64,000 nucleotides of DNA, taken from NCBI GenBank assembly GCA_963682055.1, contig OY821740.1, positions 6,821,314-6,885,313 on the forward strand. The letters are read 5' to 3'. The notes under the pieces were generated by a model. The model was not told the DNA's origin and searched no databases. It worked only from the letters and a program-made list of their open reading frames with translations. Every line of letters begins with the position of its first letter. The first letter of the stretch is position 1. Source of the stretch: Primula veris. Lineage: Eukaryota; Streptophyta; Magnoliopsida; Ericales; Primulaceae. Made by a program: the position numbers and the translations under genes. Below, one piece after another: positions 13,701 to 25,843 of this stretch.

Positions 13701-15650
13701 AATTATGTGAAAGATGAGGAGAAACCAGCAAAGGACGAAGAGAATGAGGCATTCAAGACAGTTGAGCATTTGGAAAATTCAATGAAGGATACAAATATAA
13801 TTTTGGATGAAACAAAGTTAGCGAAAGATGTTGAGCAGATGAAGTCGAAGTTAAATTTACTTGAATCAAAACTGACAGAGGTCAGTTCACGTTCCAGTTT
13901 TAACTCTTGCAACTTCATTTATCCTGATAAGCTATGACTTATGAGTATATGCTATTAGGTTATAAATTTAAGAGTAACCGTTGTATATCAAGGGACTTTA
14001 CAGTTTAAAGGAAAAGAGTCGCAGCTCATAATTATAACAGTAGCGCAGAGTTATTTTACTATGGTTTTCAGATTGCTCGTCTTTTTCCAAATGATAAATT
14101 TTCCTTTTTTTAAGATAGAAAGACTTGTGAGGGTAAATGGGTGCAACATTTTACAATCTAACAATATTGAATATTCTGTATTTAATTTTATCCTTTTAGT
14201 TTCTCTTCTATTGGACACATTTATGAAACTGCCGTGCCATCAATATTGTAATTTCTAAGTTTTTGCATTGTTTTTCCTTTGGTTCCTCATAAAGAAGTCT
14301 CTAGTCGTATAGTATTGTATCATCAAAATTTATACCAATTGTTAAATATTGTATTATTCAAAGAAATAGATCTTTTCATGGTTTTGGGAAAAAAATGGTT
14401 TTGTAACCCCAACTACCATACATTAACAAAATGGGGACCAAACTACTGACATTAACAATTGAAGCATCGAACTATATATTTTTTCCTAAACTTTAAAGTT
14501 TTGTTTTTTTTAAAGTTAATTTTTTTCAAAAAAAAGAGTTAGTTTTTTCAAAAATGTCATTTTTTTTAAAGTTAGTTTTTTCAAAAATAGGTTGATTTTT
14601 TCAAAAAATAAGTTAATTTTTTTAAAAAAACATATTTTTTCGGGTTAAAAATGTAAATTATAAATTTTTCAGGTTAAATTCATATATTTTATAAAATTTA
14701 GGACTGAAATGTAATTTAAACTTAACTTCCATCCAATTAAATTCACGGAGGTCCTCAGTTTAGGAAAAAATATATAGTTCAGTGCCTAAATTGTTAATGT
14801 CAGTAGTTTGGTCTCCATTTTGTTAATGTATGGTAGTTGAGGTAACTAAACCAATTTTTTCCCCATGGTTTTCAATGTGGAAGCAATCTGTGGTTATAAG
14901 AATTATTCTTCCTCTTGCGTCAATTGTACTGGGAAAGTAACTTGTTCCTTTTTGATCATTCTGTTGCAGGCTCAAATTACCATTTCAAAGCTGACCGAGG
15001 AAAGGAGGTGGACAGGGAAAGAGACGGAAATTTTGAAACAGGAAATGGTGATGCATCTTCTCTTCATTAATTCTTTTAATTTGTTTTTGTTTACATCGTT
15101 CCCCGACTTCTATCAAAATGGGTCACCTCAAGTACTCAACCGTGTATGCAAAAAAGAGGAACAGTCAACAATCTTCATGCTTTCCGCATGGGAGCAATTT
15201 TTTCTGCACCCCGATTATTTTGCCAGTGCTTTTGTAATTGGTTCCTTCTGCTGCTCTGTGAGTTTGTTTTAGGCGTTTTCTGGTCAGAGGATAACTTTGT
15301 TTTTTTTCTTGACAAAAAGAATAAAAGAGAAAAAATGGATTAAGCTTTACTACCAACGAACTACCCATTCCTCTTCAGCAGCAGGTCGAACCGTCGAAGG
15401 CAACTAATAATAATTTTGAACACTTCAATTTTAACTTTTTTTCATTTGGTCCAAAGGTTAACTCATCCTTATTTGGCTCATTATGTTCCATGCTCACTAG
15501 ACTTTGTATACTGATATTGATTTTATCTGATTGCAGGTTCTATTGAGAAGCAAGAGATCGGATAGGAAAGTGATGGTGGGATTCCCTTTCTTGTTTGTTT
15601 GTATGGTAGCACTGGTCGGCACCGTTCTTGGCTATACTTTACGTTGTTGA
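10783..15650 (+). CDS. VAP2-2-like vesicle-associated membrane protein-associated protein
   Basis: ER-anchored VAP protein. The MSP domain of this family binds FFAT-motif partners at membrane contact sites. Eight exons: 10783-10831, 11741-11811, 11911-11992, 12374-12489, 12968-13150, 13464-13880, 14970-15047 and 15537-15650. Together they give 1110 nt (369 residues) with consistent phases and TGA 15648-15650. The N-terminus MDSELLDIQPRELKF opens the MSP domain (about residues 5-125), with KTTSPKKYCVRPN and CKDKFLVQST as signatures. Exon 6 encodes a charged linker with repeated VKDEE units (about 195-300). A coiled coil follows (LNLLESKLTE, ITISKLTEERRW), then one C-terminal membrane anchor (FPFLFVCMVALVGTVLGY). 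Length and layout fit Arabidopsis VAP2-2 better than the shorter VAP27-1 group. The start is the first ATG, 15 bases after a likely UTR splice acceptor. No lesions seen. Confidence 0.93.
14386..14863. mobile_element. MULE-type foldback MITE in intron 6 of the VAP gene
   Basis: A 478-bp element with terminal inverted repeats of about 100 bp: GGGAAAAAAATGG at the left matches the reverse complement of CCAATTTTTTCCC at the right, and similarity extends inward through ACTACCATACATTAACAAAA. It is flanked by identical 9-bp direct repeats CATGGTTTT (14377-14385 and 14864-14872). A 9-bp target duplication plus long TIRs is the hallmark of Mutator-like elements. The interior consists of diverged (a)GTTAGTTTTTTCAAAAA-like tandem motifs and has no ORF. 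Confidence 0.85.
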
Positions 15651-16587
15651 AGTAACCTATCTTTCATGGTAACTGAAAAAATCTATATAAATAATTTTCT
15701 CCCATAAATAAACAAGCATGACCGTAGAAGTGGGAAAGAGTGATACCCTGGTAGTTTCAAATAGGCTAGTCTTTTGTAGATATAGAACTGTATGGAGAAT
15801 GGATATAAATTTGTAAATGCAAGGAACTGGAGCAGTCGATATATGATATTTTCTTTTGGTATGTGTTGCGTTTGCATTTATACCAGCAAAGTCTTCCGAA
15901 TTTGGGCTTATTTTACCTTTTCAGCGGTTGTAATTGACACAGGAAACACAAGAATAATATTCTCATAGAGGATGCTCACATACATTATTTATGACTCTTA
16001 AGTTGGTCTCACTTGTGTAAGAAGAGACGACTACTAGTGTTGAAAGTGGAATGCCATAAAAATTACTATGCCGTTGCAACTGATCTTTCAGCTTTACTAA
16101 AATCTTTACTTACCTTCTCTCTTAAAATTTAAAAAATATATATATTTCATGAACTTGTGTTAAATACTAGCTGTTTCCTTTTACTGGTTGAACAATTGAG
16201 GTTTATAATCCAAATTCCTAAACTGAAGATATAGCAAAAAGGATTGTTTGGAGTCGCTGGGCTTGCACACACTCTCAATTGAAAATTGGTTTTCGACAAG
16301 TTTAGTTTACTCAATGCCTATGGACACTCTTATATGCATAATTGATAGTACATAGGGATGAACTTTAGTGCAAGTAATTGCTCCTCTCGTTCACATTCTG
16401 GAATAGTTAAGAAAACAAGAACCTTTTCACATTCCCGTACTATTAATCAAACAAGTCCAAAGAAAGCACAACAACTCCAACTTCATATGATGACACACTC
16501 TCAAACTTCTTATTTTGACATAATTATTAAAGGATGAAATTACACACAGGACTTGAGACCTGACAACTATAATCGCTGGCATAGTCA
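15651..16587. other. Intergenic region between convergent genes
   Basis: Holds the 3' UTR of the VAP gene (plus strand) and the 3' UTR of the first mini-protein gene (minus strand). I see no other gene, repeat or RNA feature. Confidence 0.6.
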
Positions 16588-17425
16588 TTAAAAAGGACGA
16601 GGACCGGGTGGGCCATGACCCCTGCCAAACATCGGCCCACAACACTGCTCGAAGATGCAGCAACAAAACAGCAAGTAGAAACTGCAAAATTGCACACATG
16701 ATAAGGCAATATAACCACAATTGAATAATGAATTATGTGTACCGTTTCTATACAAACTCTTAAAAGCATACAAATGCTCTCACTCGTCGAAGAGGGCAAT
16801 GGAGGGGGGAGACGAGTGATGTAGGGGAGAAGGAAGGTGAAAAAGAAGAGAGCAAAAAGGAAAACATTCCTTTTTTCCGGAAGTCTATACAGACGCTTTA
16901 TGGAAACTGACTACATGAAAAATTAATCTTTCTGAGATGAGTTGCAGTGTTAACAAAGAGTAGTGATATATTTGGATAAAACTATGTAAAGAATCTGTAA
17001 ACTCAATGAACATCATTGTGACATGTACATATCCTGTACATAACTTCATGACAATAAACCACTTAATTGATAAAGATTAAGCAGGCAGCAGCTTTTTCTA
17101 AAAAAATATCTACTTATAATTCATAAATATATTAATATAGCTAATATGTTGCATAATTTATTATAAAGTTGAAATTCATATAATAAAAAGAAGAAGCGTA
17201 GTCTACTTCTTAGCTAAGGCGGTTTTACATTTTAAATAAGCCAGTGAACATAATTTTTAAGTGTTACGATAATAAACCTGGCGTAAGCCTTTTCGTAATA
17301 CTCTATTAATAAGACCTATATTATTACCATGAACTTATGCATCTACAGATTCCAGCAAAGAGAAAATCACAGCAGCCACAAGGAGGTGGCCCTCCCGGCC
17401 TTGGTCCCCAACCTGGAGGAGGCAT
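16588..17425 (-). CDS. Small Cys-rich, Pro/Gly-rich protein, CYSTM-like (63 aa), paralog 1
   Basis: Two exons on the minus strand, 17328-17425 and 16588-16681, encode 63 residues. The intron (16682-17327) splits a Cys codon as TG|T (phase 2). Residues 1-15 are Pro/Gly-rich (MPPPGWGPRPGGPPP). They are followed by a Cys cluster (CGCCDF), a hydrophobic Cys/aromatic core (FYLLFCCCIFEQCCG), and a Pro/Gly tail ending GHGPPGPRPF. The core resembles the C-terminal module of plant CYSTM proteins, which are small tail-anchored or membrane-associated stress proteins, but here it is central and followed by a Gly/Pro tail. The ATG lies just inside a CT/AG-rich leader (17426-17451). The gene at 25844-26769 has the same architecture and intron position. 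Gene reality is supported by the paired structure; the function is unknown and the CYSTM link is inference. Confidence 0.75.
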
Positions 17426-17451
17426 CTCTCTGTCTCTCTCTCTCTCTCTCT
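17426..17451. repeat. (TC)n microsatellite in the leader of the mini-protein gene
   Basis: TCTCTGTCTCTCTC... on the plus strand lies immediately upstream (minus-strand sense) of the ATG at 17425. Confidence 0.8.
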
Positions 17452-19240
17452 TGAAACTCTGTAGGAGTGTGTGTGAGTAGATCTAAAAATGCTGTATGTA
17501 GTTGAATGCTTGTGTAAACTCAGCATAAAATAAGGAAATAAGGGGAACAAAACTTAAGGTATAAGTACATTTCAAGGTATCATCTTTGACTCTTAAGTAG
17601 AAAGCAAGATTTGGTAGAGAACAAACAACAGGGTAGTTTTATCCACGTTTCTCATTTTACCTACCATTCAAGCTTCATATTTCTACCCTGAACAGTAAAG
17701 TATGCTATATCAATCTTAGATTTATTATAGAAAAAAAGACTAGAATGCCATTGGCAATATCTCATTTTATGCATGTCATCAGGACATAAACAAGTAATGA
17801 CGCTGTAACAGCTGAGGCAAGCCTCTTGACTTTTTCAAGAAAACTTATTTCTCCCATTCAATTACAAAATTTATATAATATAATCAATAAAGGAAAACAC
17901 GAATGATGCACACTGAAGCACTTTCGGCACACATCAAGAGCATAACAACAAGCAACAAAACAACGACTACTGGACCAATGGATTTTCTCAAAATAAAATC
18001 AAGCAACTGCCTGAAATTGCTCTTACAGAGCATTTTAGAGAAGAAACCACTACCATAACCAAGAAAATCTGAACCACTTAAAGGAGGGAGCTTTACAATC
18101 AGCTAACACAAATGGATCTAAAATACAGAAACTAAGTAGTTGTTTGTGTTACGTACATTACTTGTTTACAGCTCAACCCAAGATCAGGTTTGCACATGCT
18201 TCTGTAATATGCCATAAACTATAAGCACCAAGTATGTCAAGGCCTATAATTTCTCCAAAAGCAACTATCAAGAGAAGATAACTTATTTTCCATCAACTCA
18301 CAGCAGATAGAAGTCACCATATTTCCAGTGTCATGAGAGCTAGATGTGACTCCAATGGTGTGGCTTTCTCATCACCAAAATCCAATAAAGTCTTTCCATG
18401 TAGTTCCTCAAAGAAGGCAGTGACCAAATATCTGTAAAAAATGTCAAATGCTATAGTACCATGGAAAAGATAAAAAGAGCATTTAATGTGAGTAAACATG
18501 TATTATTTCAAACTTTAAACTACAAGGTGCTCTACTTTTAGCTTTTAAGTATGCCACATCAATACCACCTCTGCCCTAACGAGGGAAATCCATCATAAAA
18601 TCTTAGCCTAGTTTTTTTCAACAAGTTCTTCTCTCTCCCAGAATTTAGATAAGAGCATCTTAGTGCCAAATGCCGTGTCTGAAACTCTTGTGTTTGAAGA
18701 ATTGTCAGAAAAACTATTCTTTAATTTCTATTTTACATGTTTCAGAAAAAAGTTGTTTCCATTGATTGCATAAGTCAACTTTCAGACTATTATATTTAGA
18801 TAGAAGAAGCCTACCTCGTTCAAGGTTTTATGTTTTCAGCTAGAAAAAGCACATCGCAAGAATGACAAACTGAATACAAACATGGAATTATTATCTACTG
18901 GTCCCGGTCTATAAAATTAAAACTTTGGCACATCAGAAAATCTAGAGCTTTAAGAATCGCGATTCACATGAGGACATGTTCTGGAAAAAATTGTTTCAAT
19001 TGACTGCACAAGTAAACTATTCGTACTTAAATAATTCTATAGACGGAAAGCTTGTTTCTCTTAGAGTTTTCAATTGCTCTTCGTTAAATAAAAAATAAAA
19101 TTTAGCACACGAGGGAGAACACTTCAAGATCTTTGAGAATGGGGATTCACCTTATAATCGAGCTTAAAGATCCACATCATCCATGCATCAAGCAAGGAAA
19201 ACAAGATAGCCACAAAACTGCCTCTACCTAAACACAAACT
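17452..19240. other. Intergenic region and probable 3' UTR of the mTERF4-like gene
   Basis: No gene I can name. On the minus strand, an AAG|GTGAAT donor (about 19151) and a TTTTTTACAG acceptor (about 18436) could frame a spliced 3' UTR. The segment 18314-18435 then reads open (YLVTAFFEELHGKTLLDFG... to TGA). It has no start codon of its own and no family I recognise, so I treat it as a possible UTR exon or gene remnant. Confidence 0.35.
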
Positions 19241-20788
19241 CTATATAAATTCATCATCACTATCGTCGTCGAAATCAGAAGCTGACTCCTCACTTCTGGG
19301 CCCCATCAAAGAATTCATATCAAACGAAGAATCATTTTCTCCCTCCTCCATTTCGATAAAATCATAATCCATTCGGTCAGCAAATTTCTCATCAGAACAA
19401 TTGAGAAGCCATGCAAGAGAGCACTTCAGCCCTTTCTTAGCTACAATCTTATGCCTTGGTTTTATAGTAGATTCCAAACCATAAGTAAAAAAAGCCGAAA
19501 ACTTAACCAAGTCATCTAAATCCCTACCCATCTCTTTTTTAAAGAAATCAAAACTGAGTTTCATTATATCGAGATTCAAAGCAAGAATTTGGGGACACCC
19601 AATCACCATTTCTCTCACTTGTTGTGTGTCAAACCCGCAATTCTTAAAAAAATCGACATGTTTCACCACGGGTTTATTACTAAGACTAACGACTTGCGGC
19701 ATTTTTTCGACAACCCTCCCAAAATCTTCAGAACCCAAATCAATTATCGAATTCAAAAAGCTATATTGACCCTGAAGCTTTGATCGTAAGTCGATTCCGA
19801 TTATTTCAGGATACTGAGCGATCACCGAAGCAAGTGAGCTTTGCCTAACATTAAACTCAATAAGTGATTCAACATTAGGTTTAACTCTTTCTTGTAAGCT
19901 GAACCCGAGAATATGAGGACGTTGCTCAATCAGTCTAGCCACAGCTAGTCTTGGTATTCCCAAATATTCAAGATATTCCACAAATGGTTTAATTACCCGA
20001 GCAATTCGCATACCCAATATATCAGGGTATTTTGTCAAAAGCCCTCCAACCTCTCTCCTAGCCACCCCAATTCCAACCAAATACGCCACAGATGTACTCA
20101 TTGTCCCCTCGAGTTTAAAACCCAAAACTTCTGGATATTTCTCAAGAACCCTGGGAATATCATTTGGCTTTATATCCATCCCTTGAAGATATTTAACCAC
20201 AGGCTGAAGGTCAACAACGACACTAGCGTGAAGAACTTGTGGATATCGTCGCAAAAAATCCGTAAAAGTAGATTTTCTAACTCCCAATGTTCCGAGATAA
20301 TCGAGAACTGGTACCATGTTTTTCTTCACACTACAGCCAAGGACAAGAGGATAATTGTTAATGTCTTCGATTGTGAGCCCTAACTTATGAAGAAAATCTA
20401 CACGTTCCCTCATTACTTCCACTGTCACAGGAAGCTCCAATCCGTCAAGCTCATCAGGTATTATACCAATTTCTTTCAAGAATTCATATACAAGAGCTCG
20501 TTTTTCCGCTTTGTCATGTTTCATTTCTAATAGACTAGGACGGGAATATAATGAAGACCTTCCTTGTCTTCTACCAACATAAGAGTCTGATTTAGATAGT
20601 GATGTAGTTCCATAAGTGAGAGAACATTGAAATCTTGATATAAATCTAGCTTTTTTCCCATGGTTGATGAAATTAGATAGAGATAACGCGGTTGCAATAC
20701 AGGGTTGATAGAATGTGCGAGCAGATAACTCATATCTGACAAGGAAAAGGCTCGGTTTTGTAATGCCTGCACAGCTAATTGTCTTCAT
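19241..20788 (-). CDS. mTERF4: Chloroplast mTERF-domain protein, mTERF4 (BSM/RUG2) type
   Basis: Single-exon 515-residue protein. The family member BSM/RUG2/mTERF4 of Arabidopsis acts in plastids (also reported in mitochondria), is needed for plastid RNA processing and gene expression, and is essential for embryo and leaf development. Residues 1 to about 85 form a Ser/Arg-rich, acid-poor targeting sequence. From about residue 90 come tandem mTERF helical repeats with characteristic Y/K-P-x-hhG motifs: NYPLVLGCSVKKN, RYPQVLHASV, KYPEVLGFKLEG, KYPDILGMRIAR, QRPHILGFSLQE, QYPEIIGIDLR and GCPQILALNL. The segment LVYEFLKEIGIIPDELDGLE and the C-terminal FFTYGLESTIKPRHK...NCSDEKF block are diagnostic of the mTERF4 clade, as is the acidic tail (DFDDDSDDEFI). 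The length is close to that of the Arabidopsis protein. No lesion; the start is the first in-frame ATG. Confidence 0.95.
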   Translation of the reverse strand: MKTISCAGITKPSLFLVRYELSARTFYQPCIATALSLSNFINHGKKARFISRFQCSLTYGTTSLSKSDSYVGRRQGRSSLYSRPSLLEMKHDKAEKRALVYEFLKEIGIIPDELDGLELPVTVEVMRERVDFLHKLGLTIEDINNYPLVLGCSVKKNMVPVLDYLGTLGVRKSTFTDFLRRYPQVLHASVVVDLQPVVKYLQGMDIKPNDIPRVLEKYPEVLGFKLEGTMSTSVAYLVGIGVARREVGGLLTKYPDILGMRIARVIKPFVEYLEYLGIPRLAVARLIEQRPHILGFSLQERVKPNVESLIEFNVRQSSLASVIAQYPEIIGIDLRSKLQGQYSFLNSIIDLGSEDFGRVVEKMPQVVSLSNKPVVKHVDFFKNCGFDTQQVREMVIGCPQILALNLDIMKLSFDFFKKEMGRDLDDLVKFSAFFTYGLESTIKPRHKIVAKKGLKCSLAWLLNCSDEKFADRMDYDFIEMEEGENDSSFDMNSLMGPRSEESASDFDDDSDDEFI

Positions 20789-21918
20789 ATTTATAAGTGC
20801 TCTATGATCTTAGGCTTCAAATAACCCTAAAGAAAAGCAATTTACATTTTGGTTAAGCATACATAATTAACCACAGAAATTACAATAAGCTGAATGCCCA
20901 AACTTTTCAGGAGAAAAACAATATCAATGACATACTCAATACCTACTGTTAAAAAAGAAGAGATAATCCACATGCTAGAGTGAGCTTTCATTAGTTGTAA
21001 GTCCGAACGAACCAACTATAGATAGATTTTAAACAAGTGGGGATACTTTAGAGAAGAAGCCTTAATGTACAATTTATAAGAAGTCAAACCATTATATAGA
21101 GATAAGAGCCAGCCAACCTAACTCTATTTGATATTTCTTTTTCTTTTTTCTGTGGTGTGTATATCTGATCTCCTTTGAACATATCCATATGAATATATTT
21201 CCTATTTGCTTGATTAACACAAAATAATTGCATCAGATTAATAATTTCCCCCTTAGTTCTAGGCCAATTTAATGAAACTCAATAGAAGCATCCTCTAATA
21301 TAAACCCACATGTTTACAATTAGCCAGTAATACCACAACTATCCTACAATAAGTTTGTTAAATTTGACAATGTACATAAGCAAACATTTTCAGCAGAAGA
21401 TTAAAACTATTTTTTTTAGGTACTAGTATATATGAGTATTATAAGTGCACTTGTTATAAGAATCAATCTTGCTTTTTATATTGCGAGTAGTGAAAACTAT
21501 AGTAGCACCAAGTAGGTGAGAAAATCTCTCCCAGAAAAAGTAGGCAATTTTCATTTATTTATTTTTTTCATTTATAATGTATCATATACTTAAAAATTTA
21601 ACCTTTCCTTCCAATTGTTTATAATTATTTCAGGTGTGTGAATGGCGTAATCTAACTTAAAAAGATACCAAAAACAACAAGCACGAAAGCTGTGTTTGCC
21701 AAACAAAACACACACTGTTATTTGCATTTCGAAAAAGCCAAAGCCCCAATCACCTAAAAAAACAACATGAAAACTGTTTTTTTCTTTCCAAAGAATCCAA
21801 ACAAACACATCTCCTTTTTTGCATTTCGAGAAAACCCAAAACCCAAATCACCTAAAAAAAGAAAAAAATAAAAAAAGAAAGAAAGAAAAAGGATCCCTTG
21901 AAGAATCCTTAAATATTA

Positions 21919-22154
21919 CTCCCTCCGTTCCTATTTAATTGTCCACTGCGAAACTACGTGTAATTTTGACCGGCCAAGAACTTGTATCAAAATTGTCGGA
22001 ATGAAAAATTTCAAAAGTTGATAATATAGTTCAAATGTTAAATTTTATGATTAGATTTAAAAAAAAATTCATTATGACAATTTTGATATAAGTTATAAGC
22101 CGGTCAAAATTGCAGGTAGTTTCGTAGTGGACAATTAAATGGGAACGGAGGGAG
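21919..22154. mobile_element. Stowaway-like MITE, well preserved
   Basis: A 236-bp element bounded by TA target duplications (21917-21918, 22155-22156). Its ends are CTCCCTCCGTTCC and GGAACGGAGGGAG reading inward, the canonical Stowaway (Tc1/mariner-derived) termini. Subterminal inverted repeats TTTAATTGTCCACT / GTGGACAATTAAA and internal AATTTTGACCGG / CCGGTCAAAATT make nearly the whole element foldback. It serves as reference for the degenerate copies at 9.0-9.7 and 23.2-23.4 kb. Confidence 0.92.
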
Positions 22155-22351
22155 TAAGCAGATAGTATATAGAAGGAGTGAGATGCAATATTCTAGCTAG
22201 TATTTGTATATTAATGACAAGCTACTACTATGTTGTTTAAATCTCCATTGAACTTTTATCCCCAAAATATATGATTAAATTTGGTTTGCGAAACAGAAAT
22301 CTTTGGAACACTGGAATATATGCATACACTGAAACAATTTATACATACATA

Positions 22352-22354
22352 TAT

Positions 22355-22386
<32 letters not shown>
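22352..22386. repeat. (TA)n(GA)n microsatellite
   Basis: A run of TA followed directly by a run of GA. Confidence 0.85.
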
Positions 22387-22900
22387 CCTGGATAGCAGAA
22401 AGTGTGAGGCCAAGTTAGAGAGGGAGTTTAGAGAGAGAGAGAGAAACAATGGAGGTGTTGTTTTTTGAACCCTTATCAACTATGAAACACAGTAATGTTG
22501 GGTTTCTATAATGTCATCACTTGTTATTATAATAATATCTCTATTCTTTTTCATCTTATTAATTCTCTTCGTTTCTGACTATACATGCGAGCAGATTATA
22601 GATAATCAGTAAATATAGTTAATAATCTGTCCAGAATCAAATGATCAGTAAATATCGGTAATAATTTGTGACGAGCAATACTTTAAAATGTTAAAATATT
22701 GCTGAAGCGTTTTCAAGAGAGTTTTACCGAAGCGTAAGTTACGATGCTAATAACGCAAGTTTTACTATAAAAACGTAAATTGTACATGAAAATAATTGGT
22801 CCAAAATATTATGAATAACTAATGTTAGCACAGTTTTATCATATGTATGTCTAATATAACAACGAGCTATCGAGCTGTGTTAGTTTTTGTATCAATTTCT

Positions 22901-22905
<5 letters not shown>

Positions 22906-22948
<43 letters not shown>

Positions 22949-22949
22949 T
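22906..22949. repeat. (AT)n microsatellite
   Basis: About 22 AT units interrupted once by AC. Confidence 0.9.
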
Positions 22950-23225
22950 TATTTTTTTGTTTGTGAGAATGTAGGTTTTTTTTTCTTAAATAAAGCTTAA
23001 ACTTTTGGTCTTTTAGGACGTGCTTTTTAAGCATTGTCGTGTGAAAACGCTGGTTTTTGAGCCTAAAATAAAATAAAAAAACTTGATTAAAAAAAACGTA
23101 ACGAAAAACAATTCCGAATCTTCAAAACGGAGGGGGTGTTACGATAACTCCTGCATATGGGAGTATGTTACCCCTCCTTGAAGAAACAGTGATACTCTTG
23201 TTTACACTGTTATTTACTTGATATA

Positions 23226-23431
23226 TCGGTTCTCATCTAATTGTCCACTATGAAATTATGTGTAATTTTGACCGACTTATAACTTGTATCAAAATTGTCG
23301 AAATGGATTTTTATAAAATCTAATCATAAAATTTAACATTTGAACAGTATGATTAACTTTTGAAAATTTTCATTCCGACAATTTTAATACAAGTTCTTAA
23401 CCGGTCAAAATTACACGAATTTGCGTACTAC
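23226..23431. mobile_element. Stowaway-like MITE, degenerate copy
   Basis: Starts near TCGGTTCTCATCTAATTGTC, contains GTGTAATTTTGACCG and the inverted CGGTCAAAATTACAC, and ends near TTGCGTACTACG. The termini are mutated; membership is by internal similarity to 21919-22154. Confidence 0.55.
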
Positions 23432-24859
23432 GTGTGTGCATTGCGTGGATCAGTGTAAGTAATATATGTATTACATTCAATAAATTGAAGAAAAAAAACC
23501 TTATATAATCACATTAAGAGAAAATTGGATTGAGATCTTTAGTAACTCATTTTCCTAAATAGTGTCATAGAGAATGAATGAAGAATGAAGATGATTAGTT
23601 TTAAGTTTTTAACAAAAGGTATGTGAGGTGGTTATCAAGCGGTTTTAAAAATTTTGAATTTTAAAAAGTCAGGTTTATTTTGTAAATTTATTAATTTAAG
23701 AGGTTTTATGTAAATATTTGTTTTAAGTACCGTAAGGCCTCAAGACATAAAATATTAGTATAGATTAGTATATATTACTTATGTAGTCCTATGGCAGGTT
23801 TCTAAGATGGGTTTTATGGTAGGACTTGTGAACAATCCATCGTTCACTAAAGGAGTCAACAAGTTTTCACTAGGATATATATTTTGGTGCTTCATTCGTC
23901 TACATCATTGTTACTGGGTCCAGTAAATTCTAAAAAAAAATCTTTACTAAATTTTAATTTCAATAGTTATATGTCAATTCTTTTTTACTTTTTTCAATAA
24001 ATTACAATAAAAAAGTAACCTAAGTGCATGACTTGCCCTTGGACTTTAGCTATGATTGGAGAAGATTTTACGGGGGACCCCTAGTTTCTATTTAAAAATA
24101 TTAGTTAGAAAATGAATAAAACAGTTTTTTTAATTATTAAGAACTGTAAAAAAAATCAAACATAGTTAATTTCATATTATGTAATAATATTTTTAACTAA
24201 GAAAAATATTTACGTTGTGAAAAAAATACACCAACGCGATATTGGTGCGACATGTTTTATCATTAAAATGCATTTGGTTTATTAGTTATTGCTTTTTAAA
24301 GTCGTATGTTTGTCTCACAGCGCCGCTAGAAAGGTTGAAAATGATGATTGAATGAACCAGGAAATTTGTATGATGATTTGTGATTTGGAATCATATTTTA
24401 GAGTTTGAGTTATTATGATAGTGTGATTTATGGAATTAGAAGATTATTTTTGGTATTTATTTTCTTTAATAACTTCGTTCCTGTATTCTTTTACAGTTGA
24501 AGTAATAAAATGGGCAAGTCTGTTTGTTTCTAGAAAGAAAATTGCACTATTTCTGATCAAAAGTATTACCCAGTAATTAACGTGTTAATATATTATACCG
24601 CTTATGATCAAGTTGTTGATCCCTTTCACGGTTTCACCTCCATTACAATGGAATTGTCATTGATTATCAAGAAATTACCACTTTGAGAGTTTTCTGTAGA
24701 CTACATTATGCTTTTCAATTTGCATCAGAGCTCTTTATATATAGTTAACTAGTATATATTAACAATTAATCCGAGGAGAGAAAATGAAATCTTTTTACCC
24801 AGTGCCGTTTAGTTTTCCTTCACCAGGTCACCTCATACGTAAATGTAGCGCCAGTCAAA

Positions 24860-25085
24860 AAACCCGAAAAAACCGAACCAAACCGAAAAAGACCGAAACC
24901 GAAAAACCGAAACTTTTTCGGCTTGGTTTCGGTTTACAATAAAACAGAACCGAAAAATAACCAAAAATAACCGAAACTGGACCGAAAACCCCCGGTTCGG
25001 TCCAAAAAATAAAAAGACCGAAACCGAAAAAAAGCGAACTGAAAAATCTGCTCGGTTTCGGTTTTACCAAAAACCGAACCGAATC
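24860..25085. repeat. ACCGAAA-rich repeat tract
   Basis: About 20 copies of AACCGAA, ACCGAAA or their complements (TTTCGGT) in both orientations over about 225 bp. The inverted portions suggest a degenerate foldback element or a simple-repeat expansion. No long ORF of real character. Confidence 0.7.
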
Positions 25086-25843
25086 ACACAGAACCCAGCC
25101 CTATGCAAAATGTATTCTTGGGACAGAATGTTATTTTAGGATCCATATTTTATAACCTTTGTTTAGTGGGCCAGTGGCTGAATGTTACAATATTCAACCA
25201 TTTAAAACGATCTTTTTTACATATCATTATACTCCCACTCATTTTGAGTTAACTTAGACTAAAGAATTCTTTTTGTAGTTAAAACGTTTTAAATCTTAAA
25301 AGTTCAAGTCTAATCCGGCTGGTCTCAACAGTCTCATTATTGTAGCTTATGCAACCAATGAAGCCTTAGAAGTTTTATGTTTGGATAGACAATCCATTTT
25401 CTGGAGGTTGTTTTAACGTCTGCACCCGAAAATAATTTTAAAATACCCTTTAGTTCATTGCTCCCTTTCATTTACATTCACACAACCAATAATTAGCAAA
25501 CTTCAACATTAGTTATAAATGTAAAAAACTTGAAAAAAAAAATCAAGAGGCTGTTTATTTAGGCTATGATCAATTCTCTTTAAAATGCAAACCAGCTTAG
25601 TAGTTAAGATCTAAGATCATGAATAGATGGATACATCAAGTTATTACATACTAGATAACATCAGAATATCACTAAGACATGATTTATCAAACTGCAAACT
25701 GGAAAGAAATTATTATGTAGGAGATATCTTCAAGAGCTAGTGAAAACATTATTTTCCTAATAATCATTTTATAAGTCCCTCGATACATTCTGCTGGATGG
25801 TGTTGGAGATATCTTTGATAGTCATATAATAGTCGATAGCGGA

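Larger units (their letters stand above)
20789..25843. other. Intergenic region rich in MITEs and simple repeats
   Basis: No supported gene. It contains the upstream region of the mTERF4-like gene, a well-preserved Stowaway-like MITE (21919-22154), a degenerate relative (about 23226-23431), TA/GA microsatellites near 22.35 and 22.9 kb, and an ACCGAAA-rich repeat at 24860-25085. Confidence 0.6.

Noticed and set aside
18314..18499. Minus-strand ORF with a possible acceptor site
   Set aside because: No recognised family, no upstream coding exon and no start codon of its own; kept only as a possible 3' UTR exon of the mTERF4-like gene.
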